From Alphaproteobacteria bacterium (lineage in GTDB: Bacteria; Pseudomonadota; Alphaproteobacteria; Rhizobiales; JAJFHC01), in contig JAJFHD010000116.1 in the NCBI GenBank assembly GCA_021775805.1, positions 1-49,741 on the forward strand: a stretch of DNA of 49,741 nucleotides, read 5' to 3'. Below, piece by piece: positions 1 to 7,713 of this stretch (the first letter of the stretch is position 1; every line of letters starts with the position of its first letter). Below the pieces are notes generated by a model that worked only from the letters and a program-made list of their open reading frames with translations, made no database searches and was not told the origin of the DNA. The translations under genes were made by a program, and so were the position numbers.

Positions 1-129
1 GGCAAAACAGGCGGCGGGCCTGGCAAGTACGGGACCGGCGAGGCTTTCCCTGTCGGACCTCGGCCTAAGGCCCTGCGTCAACTGCTAGGAGCCGGGCAGC
101 AACAAATCGCCTTCCAATCGCCGCTATGA
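1..129 (+). CDS. possible 3' end of a truncated upstream gene
   Basis: Frame 1 is open from the first base to a TGA at 127-129 and reads as 42 residues ending in ...QQQIAFQSPL. A gene entering from the left edge would look like this. I do not recognise the sequence. The same stretch can also fold: GCCTGGC at 18-24 pairs with GCCGGGC at 91-97, and GGCC-TAA-GGCC at 62-72 forms a small hairpin, so a structured RNA is an alternative. The start and most of the gene, if it is one, lie outside the window. Confidence 0.3.
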   Translation, partial: GKTGGGPGKYGTGEAFPVGPRPKALRQLLGAGQQQIAFQSPL

Positions 130-139
130 TCTGTCATAG
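124..139. promoter_or_regulatory. perfect inverted repeat upstream of the choline-sulfatase gene
   Basis: CTATGA and TCATAG form a perfect 6-bp inverted repeat around a 4-base centre, 25 bases before the sulfatase start codon and just before its ribosome binding site. It could be an operator for a regulator of choline-O-sulfate use or a weak hairpin; there is no T-run to make it a clear terminator. Confidence 0.3.
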
Positions 140-163
140 GCCGTTTGGAAGGAGACTTGTCCT

Positions 164-1726
164 ATGAGCCAGCAACCGACGGCCAAACGCCCTAACATTC
201 TGATCGTGATGGCGGACCAGTTGACGCCATTCGCCCTGGGTTGCCATGGCAACAAGGTGGTCAAGAGTCACCATATCGACCGCCTGGCCGGCGAGGGTGT
301 GGTCTTCGACGCGGCCTACAGCAATAGCCCGCTTTGCACACCCGGGCGCTATGCCTTCATGACCGGGCGCTATGTGTCGCGCTACGGCGGATACGACAAT
401 GCGGCATACCTGCCAAGCAACCTGCCGACCTTCGCGCACTATCTGCGGGCGATGGACTACCGGACCTGCCTCAGCGGTAAGATGCACTTCGTCGGGCCTG
501 ACCAGTTGCACGGTTTCGAGGAGCGCCTGACCACCGACATCTACCCGGCCGACTATGCCTGGACGCCGGACTGGGAGATGCCCGACGAGCGCATCGACTC
601 GTTTTATCACAACATGTCGAGCGTGCTCGAAGCGGGCGTGGCGGCGACCACAAACCAGATCGACTATGACGAGGAAGTGGGCTTCAATGCCCGTCGCAAG
701 ATCTTCGACTATGCCCGTTTTCCCGACCAGCACCCGTTCATGATGGTGGTCTCGTTCATCCATCCCCATGACCCCTATATCGCTCTGAAGGAGTGGTGGG
801 ACCTCTACGATCACGACAAGGTCGACATGCCCTGGACACCGGCCTATGCGGTGGAGGATCAGGACGCTCACAGCCGGCGGATCACGAAGGGCATCGACCT
901 GCCGAACACGCCGGTGACCGACGAACACATCCGCAACGCCCGGCATGCCTATCTGGCCAATGTGAGTTACTTCGACCACTGGGTCGGCCGGGTCCAGAAG
1001 ACGCTGCAGGACGCCCAGCTCGATGACAACACTATCATCATGGTCACCAGCGATCACGGCGACATGCTGGGCGACCGGGGCCTGTGGTACAAGATGAGCC
1101 TGCACGAGTGGTCGGCCCGCGTTCCCCTGATCGTTTCCGGCCCCGGCGTGTCGGCAGGCAAGCGGATCGCCAACAACGTCTCGCTGGTCGACATCCTGCC
1201 GACGACGCTCGACATTGCCGAGACGGGAGGCGCCGGACCAAAGCCCGCCATGGGACAGGCGGTCGATGGACGCAGCCTCCTGCCGTTGATCACGGGTGAC
1301 GCCTCAGACGATGCCAACCGGGCGATATCCGAGTATGCGGCCGAGTGCGCTTCCCATCCGGTCATCATGATCCGCGACGGTCAGTACAAGTACATTCATT
1401 GCGAGGTCGACCCGCCGCTGCTCTACGACCTCGATGCCGACCCGATGGAACACACCAACCTGGCCACGGATCCGGCATATGCCGAAATCGCGGCAAAGTT
1501 CGATGCCGAAATCCGCGCAGGCTGGGACTCGGAGAAGATCCGGCAGGACGTGATCGCCACCCAGAAAGCGCGCCGGGCGGTGCATCAGGCCATGGGCAAA
1601 GGCGGTCATACCTCCTGGGACTACGCGCCGATGCGCGACCATTCCCAGGAGTACATGCGCAGCCACATGGACGTGACGGAAACCGATGTGCGCAGCCGAT
1701 TTCCGCCCTACCGGGCGCAGGAGTAA
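164..1726 (+). CDS. betC: choline-sulfatase (BetC-like)
   Basis: A 520-residue sulfatase of the alkaline-phosphatase superfamily, predicted to hydrolyse choline-O-sulfate to choline and sulfate in the cytoplasm (no signal peptide). The N-terminus has the metal-binding MADQLTP stretch. The signature NSPLCTPGRYAFMTGRY contains the C-x-P-x-R motif whose cysteine is converted to formylglycine. HPHDPY and TSDHGDMLGDRG supply further metal ligands. The C-terminal tail (WDYAPMRDHSQEYMR, then a PP-containing end) is typical of BetC rather than of other sulfatases. ATG at 164 follows GGAAGGAG at 147-154. No betI, betA, betB or choline transporter gene is adjacent, so the product choline must be used by enzymes encoded elsewhere. 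It links to the sarcosine oxidase operon through the choline-betaine-sarcosine route. Confidence 0.88.
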   Translation: MSQQPTAKRPNILIVMADQLTPFALGCHGNKVVKSHHIDRLAGEGVVFDAAYSNSPLCTPGRYAFMTGRYVSRYGGYDNAAYLPSNLPTFAHYLRAMDYRTCLSGKMHFVGPDQLHGFEERLTTDIYPADYAWTPDWEMPDERIDSFYHNMSSVLEAGVAATTNQIDYDEEVGFNARRKIFDYARFPDQHPFMMVVSFIHPHDPYIALKEWWDLYDHDKVDMPWTPAYAVEDQDAHSRRITKGIDLPNTPVTDEHIRNARHAYLANVSYFDHWVGRVQKTLQDAQLDDNTIIMVTSDHGDMLGDRGLWYKMSLHEWSARVPLIVSGPGVSAGKRIANNVSLVDILPTTLDIAETGGAGPKPAMGQAVDGRSLLPLITGDASDDANRAISEYAAECASHPVIMIRDGQYKYIHCEVDPPLLYDLDADPMEHTNLATDPAYAEIAAKFDAEIRAGWDSEKIRQDVIATQKARRAVHQAMGKGGHTSWDYAPMRDHSQEYMRSHMDVTETDVRSRFPPYRAQE

Positions 1727-1743
1727 TTCCCTGCCTGGCAATC

Positions 1744-1757
1744 TTGACGCAGATCAA
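1744..1757 (+). promoter_or_regulatory. FNR/FixK-like box upstream of hsp20
   Basis: TTGACGCAGATCAA matches the FNR/FixK-type palindrome TTGAT-N4-ATCAA at all but one position. It lies 58 bases before the Hsp20 start codon (box end to ATG). The same bases also contain a CTTGAC that could be read as an RpoH-type -35, with CCCGCAT at 1766-1772 as a -10. A class II FNR arrangement would put the start of transcription near 1792; the RpoH reading would put it near 1779. Confidence 0.5.
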
Positions 1758-1784
1758 GGCTTGCACCCGCATCGCACGGATACG

Positions 1785-1811
1785 CTTGCTCCCAATCAAC
1801 CAAGGAGCAAG
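1785..1811 (+). promoter_or_regulatory. hairpin covering the hsp20 ribosome binding site, RNA thermometer candidate
   Basis: CTTGCTCC (1785-1792) and GGAGCAAG (1804-1811) form a perfect 8-bp stem around an 11-base loop. The right arm contains the whole Shine-Dalgarno GGAG (1804-1807), and the stem ends three bases before the ATG at 1815. Small heat-shock genes in alphaproteobacteria often carry such thermolabile hairpins (ROSE and simpler types). This one is single and fully paired, unlike multi-stem ROSE elements. It only works if transcription starts upstream of 1785. Confidence 0.5.
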
Positions 1812-1814
1812 ACG

Positions 1815-2231
1815 ATGGTCGAGAAATCACACACCGCCGGATGGTTCCCTCATCTGTACGAACCGCTGCGCAGTCTTGGAGAACGGATCGCCGACTGGTT
1901 CGCACCCAGATCCGAGGCGTCGGCGTCGCCGGACTTCTATCAAATCGACATGGAACTGCCGGGCGTCAAGGCCAAGGACATTGATGTTTCCATCCAGGAC
2001 GACAGCCTTGTCGTGAAAGGCGAGAAACGATTCAAACGGGAAAAAGCCGGCCGCACGTACTATTTTACCGAACGAGAGTACGGTTCCTTTCAGAGGACCT
2101 TCCGGCTGCCGGCGGACGCAGCCAATGACAATATTGACGCTGACTTTGCCGACGGCGTTCTGACGATAAGGGTGGCGAAAAAAGCGCCGAAAAAATCCTC
2201 GGAGAAGAAGATCAAGATCTCGTCACGCTGA
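1815..2231 (+). CDS. small heat-shock protein, Hsp20/IbpA family
   Basis: A 138-residue cytoplasmic chaperone that holds unfolding proteins for later refolding. The alpha-crystallin domain spans about residues 38-125: it begins DFYQIDMELPGVKAKDIDVS, has the conserved ADFADGVLTIRVAK segment near the end, and finishes in a lysine-rich tail with an I-K-I motif, a possible oligomerisation tail. ATG at 1815 has GGAG seven bases upstream, inside a hairpin. It stands alone after the sulfatase gene and is followed by palindromic repeats. The upstream region carries an FNR-like box and a possible heat-shock promoter, so control by heat, low oxygen, or both is plausible. Confidence 0.9.
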   Translation: MVEKSHTAGWFPHLYEPLRSLGERIADWFAPRSEASASPDFYQIDMELPGVKAKDIDVSIQDDSLVVKGEKRFKREKAGRTYYFTEREYGSFQRTFRLPADAANDNIDADFADGVLTIRVAKKAPKKSSEKKIKISSR

Positions 2232-2270
2232 CATTGGGCGTTTAGCGGAGAAGACACCGTGGCGCGTGCC

Positions 2271-2320
2271 CGTTTCCCGTGCGCGATGCAGCACGCCAGT
2301 GCCGTCTCGCAGACACGGGA
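2271..2320 (+). repeat. palindromic intergenic repeat, module A copy 1
   Basis: A 50-base unit beginning CGTTTCCCGTGCGCGATGCA. It is about 48/50 identical to the unit at 2418-2467 and recognisably related to the hairpin at 7390-7444. It folds on itself: CCCGTG pairs with CACGGG and GCAC with GTGC around GCCA. It resembles REP-type elements between genes. Confidence 0.75.
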
Positions 2321-2346
2321 GCGCGTCGACCGCAAACGCCTGCGTC

Positions 2347-2393
2347 CGGTAAGGTTCCGGCTCGCCCTTACGGGCGTCCGGGAAACGGTGGTT
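2347..2393 (+). repeat. palindromic intergenic repeat, module B
   Basis: A unit between the two A modules with a CGCCC-TTAC-GGGCG hairpin flanked by CCGG and TCCGG. The reverse complement of about 7472-7508 has the same core (GGCTCGCCCT then ACGG and CGTCCGGG), so modules B and A travel together in the same relative order at both loci. Confidence 0.6.
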
Positions 2394-2417
2394 TGTTTGC
2401 CGCGACGGCGAATCGGC

Positions 2418-2467
2418 CGTTTCCCGTGCGCGATGCAGCACGCCAGTGCTGCCTCGCAGACACGGGA
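2418..2467 (+). repeat. palindromic intergenic repeat, module A copy 2
   Basis: The second direct copy of the 50-base unit at 2271. Its centre is a perfect GCAGCAC-GCCA-GTGCTGC hairpin extended by CCCGTG/CACGGG. The 290-base gap between the hsp20 and TPR genes (2232-2521) is filled almost entirely by these units; no gene is seen in it. Confidence 0.75.
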
Positions 2468-2521
2468 CCGTACCGGCCACGAGCGCTCAAACTTGGAACG
2501 GTACCGGTTCTCGATCGCCAA

Positions 2522-3133
2522 TCAGATCGGGTCGCCGGCATCCTTGCCGCCGGCGCGCCGGATCAGGTCGTCGGCACCGCGCAGATAGGGATGAATCTCC
2601 AGGGCGCGACGAACAGCGGCCAGAGCTGCTTCCTTCTCGCCCTGCTCCAGCCTGATCAACGCGATCCCCGAGATCGCCCCGAAATGGCGCGGCTCCAATG
2701 ACAGGACCTTCTCGATATCGGCAAGCGAATCCTCCCGGCGGTTGACCAGCCAGTAAACCGTTGCCCGCTTGTTCCAGCCTTCCGCATAGTCCGGTGCCAG
2801 TTCGATGATCTTGTCCAACGCTTCCAGGGCGACGCCAAACCGTCGCACCGACATGGCACCACGGGCCTCGTTCATCAGGGCGTCTATCTCGGAGGCTCCC
2901 GACTGCAGCCAGGTCTGCCAGATCTGGCCCTCGATCTCAAACGCGGTGGCTTTGGAACCGGCGCGTTTCAACCGTGAAAAAAGGTCGTCCAGCTTCTGGG
3001 CAGACGCCGCATCGGCGACTTTGAGAACCTCCGGCTGTGACGCCGAAACCGCCGGCATCCCTGAGAACAGGACGGCTGCCGCAAGCACAGAGATTGCCTG
3101 CAAACCGGTTTTAAAGGACGATGGGAAGTGCAT
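2522..3133 (-). CDS. secreted or periplasmic TPR protein
   Basis: A 203-residue protein with an N-terminal signal sequence (hydrophobic stretch about residues 8-27, possible cleavage after VSA). A linker follows, then about three tetratricopeptide repeats in the C-terminal half: ALEALDKIIELAPDYAEGW, an ADIEKVLSLEPRHFGA unit and an ALAAVRRALEIHP unit. TPR proteins bind partner proteins; none can be named here. Start chosen at the ATG at 3133 because GGAG lies nine bases upstream and the signal peptide follows at once; in-frame upstream codons to 3238 look non-coding. It is transcribed divergently from the MFS gene across an 88-base gap. Confidence 0.75.
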   Translation of the reverse strand: MHFPSSFKTGLQAISVLAAAVLFSGMPAVSASQPEVLKVADAASAQKLDDLFSRLKRAGSKATAFEIEGQIWQTWLQSGASEIDALMNEARGAMSVRRFGVALEALDKIIELAPDYAEGWNKRATVYWLVNRREDSLADIEKVLSLEPRHFGAISGIALIRLEQGEKEAALAAVRRALEIHPYLRGADDLIRRAGGKDAGDPI

Positions 3134-3221
3134 GATCTTTATCTCCGCATATGACTGCAAGATGATAGGCTTCACGGTGCGTGAGGTCAAAATCCACCGC
3201 CTAACGTGACAGCACAACCTC

Positions 3222-4445
3222 GTGATCCGGAACATCAAGCTCTACCCTTATTTTCAGGCCGCCCGTTTCCTGCTGTTCTGGCAGGCGGGGTGGTTTCTCT
3301 ATTTCGAGCAGACCCTGTCAGGTGCGGAGGCCCTGCTGCTGGCCGCCTGTTTCGATATCGGAACTGTCATCTTCGAAGTACCGTCCGGATACCTGTCCGA
3401 CTGGTTCGGGCGCCGGCGCACGCTCATCGCCAGCATGACGGCAGCCGTCCTGGGATGTCTGGTCTTGTACGCAGGCTCCACATTCGAGGGCTTTCTATGT
3501 GCCCAGATATTGCTGGGATCATCGGTTGCCCTGGCGTCTGGCACCGACAATGCCCTGCTCTACGAGTCACTGAACGCCGAAGGCCGGCAATCGGAAGTCG
3601 CTGTGCGGGAATCCAAGGCGATCCGCCTGTCCATGCTGGCGCTTTCGCTGGCGGCCGCCGCCGGTGGTCTGGTGTCTCTTCTGTCCTTTCCCCTCGCCTA
3701 TCTGGCGACCGCGGTGGCGTCTGGTCTCGCACTGGTGATTGCCATCAACTTTCAGGAACCGGAAACGCCACAGCAGGATCGCCAGGTCCACTTGCCACTC
3801 CAGCAGTTCAGGGAGGTTTTCCGCAAGCTGCGTGATCCGGTGCTCTTCTGGATTGTGGCCTTCGCTGCAGTCTCACTGGTTCTGGAGGATGTGCCGTATG
3901 TCTACCTGCAGCCGTTTCTGAGGGAGGCCCTGACGGACCATGGCCTGGATGCCAATGCTCCGCTGGTTACCGGCTTCTTCATCGCCGCAATCATGGGGAC
4001 GTCTGCGGTGCTCGGCGGGCTGGCGCCGGTACTGCGCAGGCATTTGAGCGACCCGGCAATACTGCTCGCGATGCTTGCCGTCCAGCTTATGCTGGTTTGG
4101 TCCATGGCACTCATCGTCAACGTCGGCGTCCTGGCGGTTCTGCTGCTGCGCATGGTTCCCAGCACGATAGCCTATCCGCTGCAGCTTCACATCATTCAAC
4201 CTCGCCTGCCGCATGGAATCCGGGCGACCTACCTGTCCTTGCAGAACCTGGTTTCCCGGCTCTCGGTCTCCGGCACCGTCATTATTGCAGCCTGGGTTTT
4301 CGGCGACTCAGGATCGCTCGAACGCGAAGCACTCTCGGCGATCATCATCTGTTACGCAATCGGCGGCACCGTGATGCTTGCGATGCTCACCGCCGCCGCC
4401 ATCATGTTTCACCGCCGCTTCGAACATCCGGGTGAAGATCGATAA
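3222..4445 (+). CDS. MFS transporter
   Basis: A 407-residue inner-membrane carrier with about 12 hydrophobic segments. The loop after the second segment reads SGYLSDWFGRRRTLIA, the motif A of the major facilitator superfamily. A central cytoplasmic loop (about residues 180-205, EPETPQQDRQVHLP) separates the two six-helix halves. The substrate cannot be told; the sequence is most like drug or small-metabolite efflux members. It begins with GTG at 3222; no good ribosome binding site is visible, so the start could be slightly different. It stands alone between the divergent TPR gene and the convergent Nudix gene. Confidence 0.8.
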   Translation: MIRNIKLYPYFQAARFLLFWQAGWFLYFEQTLSGAEALLLAACFDIGTVIFEVPSGYLSDWFGRRRTLIASMTAAVLGCLVLYAGSTFEGFLCAQILLGSSVALASGTDNALLYESLNAEGRQSEVAVRESKAIRLSMLALSLAAAAGGLVSLLSFPLAYLATAVASGLALVIAINFQEPETPQQDRQVHLPLQQFREVFRKLRDPVLFWIVAFAAVSLVLEDVPYVYLQPFLREALTDHGLDANAPLVTGFFIAAIMGTSAVLGGLAPVLRRHLSDPAILLAMLAVQLMLVWSMALIVNVGVLAVLLLRMVPSTIAYPLQLHIIQPRLPHGIRATYLSLQNLVSRLSVSGTVIIAAWVFGDSGSLEREALSAIIICYAIGGTVMLAMLTAAAIMFHRRFEHPGEDR

Positions 4446-4464
4446 CCCAAAAGACCGTGCGGGT

Positions 4465-4941
4465 CTAGAACAGCTGGAACTCGCCGGATTTCTGATAGTC
4501 CTGAAAAGCGGCAATGCCCCGTTTCATGTGATCAAGCAATGGCGGCATCTCTTCCAGAGAAAACCAGCCGAGTTCCAGCGTCTCGATGCCATCGCACCGG
4601 AGCTCTCCGGTCCACTGGCGGGTGTGAAAGTGCAGGACATGAAACTGGCAGACATCGCCGTTTGGATAGGTCACGGTCAGATACTCCGGGTCGGTTGCCA
4701 TGCCAAACGGCTTCACGGCACCGACCGTGAGGCCGGTTTCCTCGAGAACTTCCCTGCGGATGTTGTCGACCAGGGATTCATCCTCTTCGACGATACCCCC
4801 GGGCACGCCCCAGCGTTTGAAATCGCCGCGCATCTGAAGCAGGATTTCACCGTGCTGGTTTTCAATGATGATTGTTGTGCCGGGCAGGATCATGAGGCGA
4901 GACCCCACCAGCCGGCGCATTTGAGATATGTAGCTTTCCAC
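4465..4941 (-). CDS. Nudix hydrolase
   Basis: A 158-residue cytoplasmic pyrophosphohydrolase of nucleoside diphosphate derivatives. The complete Nudix box is present at about residues 47-69: it starts GIVEEDE, has seven spacer residues, then REVLEETGL, giving G-x5-E-x7-REUxEExGU with all metal-binding glutamates. The substrate within the family is not evident. It starts with GTG at 4941 with GAGGGGA upstream. It is convergent with the MFS gene (20-base gap) and lies just downstream of the VOC gene on the same strand. Confidence 0.88.
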   Translation of the reverse strand: MESYISQMRRLVGSRLMILPGTTIIIENQHGEILLQMRGDFKRWGVPGGIVEEDESLVDNIRREVLEETGLTVGAVKPFGMATDPEYLTVTYPNGDVCQFHVLHFHTRQWTGELRCDGIETLELGWFSLEEMPPLLDHMKRGIAAFQDYQKSGEFQLF

Positions 4942-5003
4942 CGCCGGTCCCCTCGCCCTGATGCAACCTGACGATACGGACCGGATCGGTCGGCGCGCGC
5001 CCG

Positions 5004-5444
5004 TCAGGCCGGCAATGCTCTGCTCGGCACCCAGACATACCCGTCGTCATCGACCAGGAAAGCCTCTCGCATTCCGTGCGGTTTGTCGAGGGCGCCGGCA
5101 AGGACGATGCAGTCCGATGCCCTGGCCCTTGCTTCCGCCGCATCGGGGTCGCAGCCGTAGAGGCGAATTTCGAGACCGGCACCACGGGTCTCCACGCCGC
5201 CGATCACACCGGTCATCGGATTGTCCAGATAGGTGTGGTCGGCATGGAGCATCCATTCGGAGCCATGGAACCGCATGACGGCAAAATCTTCGTCGTCGTA
5301 GACGGCTTCGGCACCCAGGATACCGGTCTGAAAGGCAACGGAGCGGCAAACATCCGTGACCAGCAGATTCAGCCCTATCCCCGGCTTGAGACTGCGGCCG
5401 TAGGCGTCGGCGTCCATCCACGGTTCTTTGGTACGTTTTTTCAT
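5004..5444 (-). CDS. VOC superfamily (glyoxalase/bleomycin-resistance-like) protein
   Basis: A 146-residue protein with one vicinal-oxygen-chelate fold: GIGLNLLVTDVCRSVAFQ opens the first beta-alpha-beta module, and a second module follows around GLEIRLYGCDPD with the closing DDDGYVWVPSRAL. The family includes lyases, dioxygenases and drug-sequestering proteins; with a single domain it probably dimerises. The metal ligands are not clear, so no reaction is assigned. ATG at 5444 is preceded by an excellent GGAGGG. It may be co-transcribed with the downstream Nudix gene (62-base gap). Confidence 0.7.
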   Translation of the reverse strand: MKKRTKEPWMDADAYGRSLKPGIGLNLLVTDVCRSVAFQTGILGAEAVYDDEDFAVMRFHGSEWMLHADHTYLDNPMTGVIGGVETRGAGLEIRLYGCDPDAAEARARASDCIVLAGALDKPHGMREAFLVDDDGYVWVPSRALPA

Positions 5445-5721
5445 TTCACCCTCCGGACACGTCGACCCGAAGGCCGATGACTGGGACATTGCTGCGGACT
5501 TACGGCGACGGAAACAGCCAATTGAGCGCCAGCCCACATGACCAATTGCTTTGTTGACGCCTTTTCGCCCAAAAACCACCACCATGACAGGGGCATAATC
5601 GTACCATAGCAAAGTGGCGAGAGAACCGATGTCGCGGTTTCTCCGCGGGGCAAAGCGGGTCTGTTTTGCGTGAACCGCGCCGGATCCCGGACCCATGTTC
5701 ACGTCAACCAGGGGAGTAGCT

Positions 5722-6105
5722 GTGTCGATCGACATCTGGCAGGTGATCGTTGTTCTGGCAAGCCTTGCCACAGCGGTATTGCCTGTGATGATCGCCAGCG
5801 GACAAAAACGGCTTCCGCGCATTGGCTTTGCCGTCAGAACCCTGTCCGCGATGGTGTTCATCACCACGGCAAGCTTCTTTTTTGTCGCAAACAACGAACT
5901 CGTTGCATTGGGATCCCTCGTGGGATCCATCGGTCTGTGGGTCCTGTTCATCCTGTGGTCGGTGCATCGTGCCCAGGATGCCGGTCTTTCGCGGTGGTGG
6001 TGCGTTTTGATCAGCGTGCCGGTGGCTGGTCTGATCCTGTGGGCCGTGCTCCTGTTCTGGAGCCACGAGGAACAAGCGGTTCGCGAAAGGGTTGTGTTCG
6101 ACTGA
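5722..6105 (+). CDS. small membrane protein, DUF805-like
   Basis: A 127-residue protein with four hydrophobic segments. The motif RAQDAGLSRWWCVLISVP between the third and fourth segments resembles the R-x-x-D-x-G-x-S-x-W-W motif of DUF805 membrane proteins; family membership is likely but not certain and no function is known. The GTG at 5722 is preferred over the ATG at 5695 because GGGGAG at 5711-5716 sits at the right distance. The 277 bases between the VOC gene and this one hold no recognisable gene. Confidence 0.55.
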   Translation: MSIDIWQVIVVLASLATAVLPVMIASGQKRLPRIGFAVRTLSAMVFITTASFFFVANNELVALGSLVGSIGLWVLFILWSVHRAQDAGLSRWWCVLISVPVAGLILWAVLLFWSHEEQAVRERVVFD

Positions 6106-6133
6106 CCGGCCAGCCTGCGGCACAAGCGGCGGT

Positions 6134-6616
6134 CTATTCAAACACGGCAGCGACGTCCTCATCGCTCGCCCGGTTCCGCCCGCCAAACACGATCCACCAG
6201 AAAGCCGCCGATACCACCATGCCGCAGATACTCCCGACCACGGCCGCACCTGCGAGGAACCCGCCGGCTGAAGAGCCAAGCGTAACGCTTGCCAGGAGAA
6301 GCGGGATGGCGCTGCCGGCAGCAAGCCCGCTCAAGACGTAGTGCTTCAGGCGCCGCTTGTTGCGCCACTCGAGAACCAGAAAAACGGGAACGCCGAAACT
6401 GAGCGAAATGCCGTGGCCGATCATCAGTAACGGCGCGCTGTCACGGTCGAACAGCTTGAAAAACGACTGGCCGTCGAACGCGGCGACGACGACCAGCGAC
6501 GGCAGTTCGATGCTGACCGGGGCGATCGCAAACCCAAGCAGGATGAACAACCAGGCCGGTTGCCTGAACCGTAGCGTGGGGACTTCAGAGATCGAATCCA
6601 GGTGACGTACGTTCAC
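6134..6616 (-). CDS. hypothetical membrane protein, four segments
   Basis: A 160-residue protein of unknown function with four predicted transmembrane stretches (about residues 20-45, 60-82, 90-112 and 118-144) and short charged ends; RNKRRLKH between segments two and three marks the cytoplasmic side. No family is recognised. It is convergent with the DUF805-like gene (28-base gap), and both may serve the envelope, but nothing more can be said. Confidence 0.6.
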   Translation of the reverse strand: MNVRHLDSISEVPTLRFRQPAWLFILLGFAIAPVSIELPSLVVVAAFDGQSFFKLFDRDSAPLLMIGHGISLSFGVPVFLVLEWRNKRRLKHYVLSGLAAGSAIPLLLASVTLGSSAGGFLAGAAVVGSICGMVVSAAFWWIVFGGRNRASDEDVAAVFE

Positions 6617-6715
6617 GATGAAGAACCGCCTGCCGTTGTTTGCAAAGGATATGGTCCGGGTTGCAAGGTTATCTTATTGTGACATCGATATTGAGCCAAG
6701 CACCCTGGAGCGCGC

Positions 6716-7324
6716 ATGACCTGGATAAAGACCGTTGCCTATGAAGATGCCCAAGGCCGCCTGAAGACCCTCTACGACCGGGTCAAGGGACCGGACGACA
6801 ATGTGGACAACATCATGATGTCGCACAGCCTGAGGCCGCACACCATGGAAGGCCACATGGCGCTTTACAAATATGTCCTGCATCACACCGCCAATACGGT
6901 CCCGAAGTGGTTCCTTGAAGCCATCGGCGTCTGGGTCAGCATGCTCAACAAATGCGGCTATTGCGTCGAGCACCATTTCTCAGGCCTGAAACGGCTGCTG
7001 TCTGACGATGCCCGTTCCGATGCGATTCGCGCCGCAATGGAGAACGGCGCTATCGACGCCTGCCCGCTTGAGGAAAAGCAAAAACTGGCGCTGGCTTACG
7101 CCCGCACCCTGACCCAGACCCCCGACAAAGTATCCCAAGACATGATTGCCGGCCTGCGGAATGCCGGTTATGACGACGGAGAAATTCTGGAAATCAATCA
7201 GGTCGCCGCCTACTTTTCCTATGCCAACAGGACAGTTCTGGGTCTGGGGTGTTCGGTCGACGGCGACATCCTCGGCTTGTCGCCCAACAACTCGGAAAAC
7301 CCCGACGACTGGTCGCACCGCTAG
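6716..7324 (+). CDS. AhpD-like / carboxymuconolactone-decarboxylase family protein
   Basis: A 202-residue cytoplasmic protein of the alkylhydroperoxidase D-like (peroxidase-related) family. The key motif is SMLNKCGYCVEHH (about residues 77-89), the C-x-x-C-x-x-x-H arrangement that carries the redox-active cysteines. The rest is helical, as in the family, and the length (about 190-200) is typical. Likely role: thiol-dependent reduction of peroxides or a related redox task. It starts at ATG 6716 and stands alone; upstream lies a 99-base gap shared with the divergent membrane protein gene. Confidence 0.8.
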   Translation: MTWIKTVAYEDAQGRLKTLYDRVKGPDDNVDNIMMSHSLRPHTMEGHMALYKYVLHHTANTVPKWFLEAIGVWVSMLNKCGYCVEHHFSGLKRLLSDDARSDAIRAAMENGAIDACPLEEKQKLALAYARTLTQTPDKVSQDMIAGLRNAGYDDGEILEINQVAAYFSYANRTVLGLGCSVDGDILGLSPNNSENPDDWSHR

Positions 7325-7389
7325 GGCATTTCGCGGGCATTACGATTCATGCCGAAACGCCTTCAACATACTGACTGTTGAGGTTGGCG

Positions 7390-7444
7390 CGTTTCCGGTT
7401 CTGCGAAGCAGCACTGGCATGCTGCATCGCAGAACCGGGAAACG
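7390..7444. repeat. long near-perfect palindrome, module A of the intergenic repeat family
   Basis: The left arm 7390-7413 and right arm 7420-7444 pair almost completely (one mismatch, one bulged G) around the loop CTGGCA, giving about 24 bp of stem. Its sequence, read on the minus strand, matches the A modules at 2271 and 2418. Confidence 0.75.
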
Positions 7445-7471
7445 AGTGACCCGGTCGATGTTCGCAATCTC

Positions 7472-7508
7472 CGCTCCCCGGACGTCCGTCAGGGCGAGCC
7501 TGTCAGGA
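7472..7508 (-). repeat. module B of the intergenic repeat family, inverted
   Basis: On the minus strand this reads GGCTCGCCCTGACGG then ACGTCCGGGG, matching module B at 2347-2393. With 7390-7444 it forms a B-A composite in the opposite orientation to the one at 2347-2467. The 389-base gap 7325-7713 holds this composite and no gene. Confidence 0.55.
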
Positions 7509-7713
7509 TGAGGTCGATTGAACGCTAAATACTGGAGCACATCATCTCGCCAATATGGGTAAAAACCCTTTCCGCATGGGCGGGCAACTGATACACTTGT
7601 GCTCGCATTGAAATTGACGGCCTCTCGCTGGGGGGACCGACTGACGATACGACGGAAGGGGCCGTTGTCCTGCGCTTGTTTGCGCGTCAACATTGTCAGG
7701 TCCTGGTCCCGTC

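Noticed and set aside
1..110. Structured RNA such as 6S or SRP RNA at the left edge
   Set aside because: Some pairing is visible, but the conserved SRP tetraloop/GGAAG region and the 6S bubble pattern are absent, and one reading frame is open through it.
134..1105. Long minus-strand reading frame inside the sulfatase gene
   Set aside because: It is the mirror image of the clearly coding plus strand in GC-rich DNA and has no recognisable domain.
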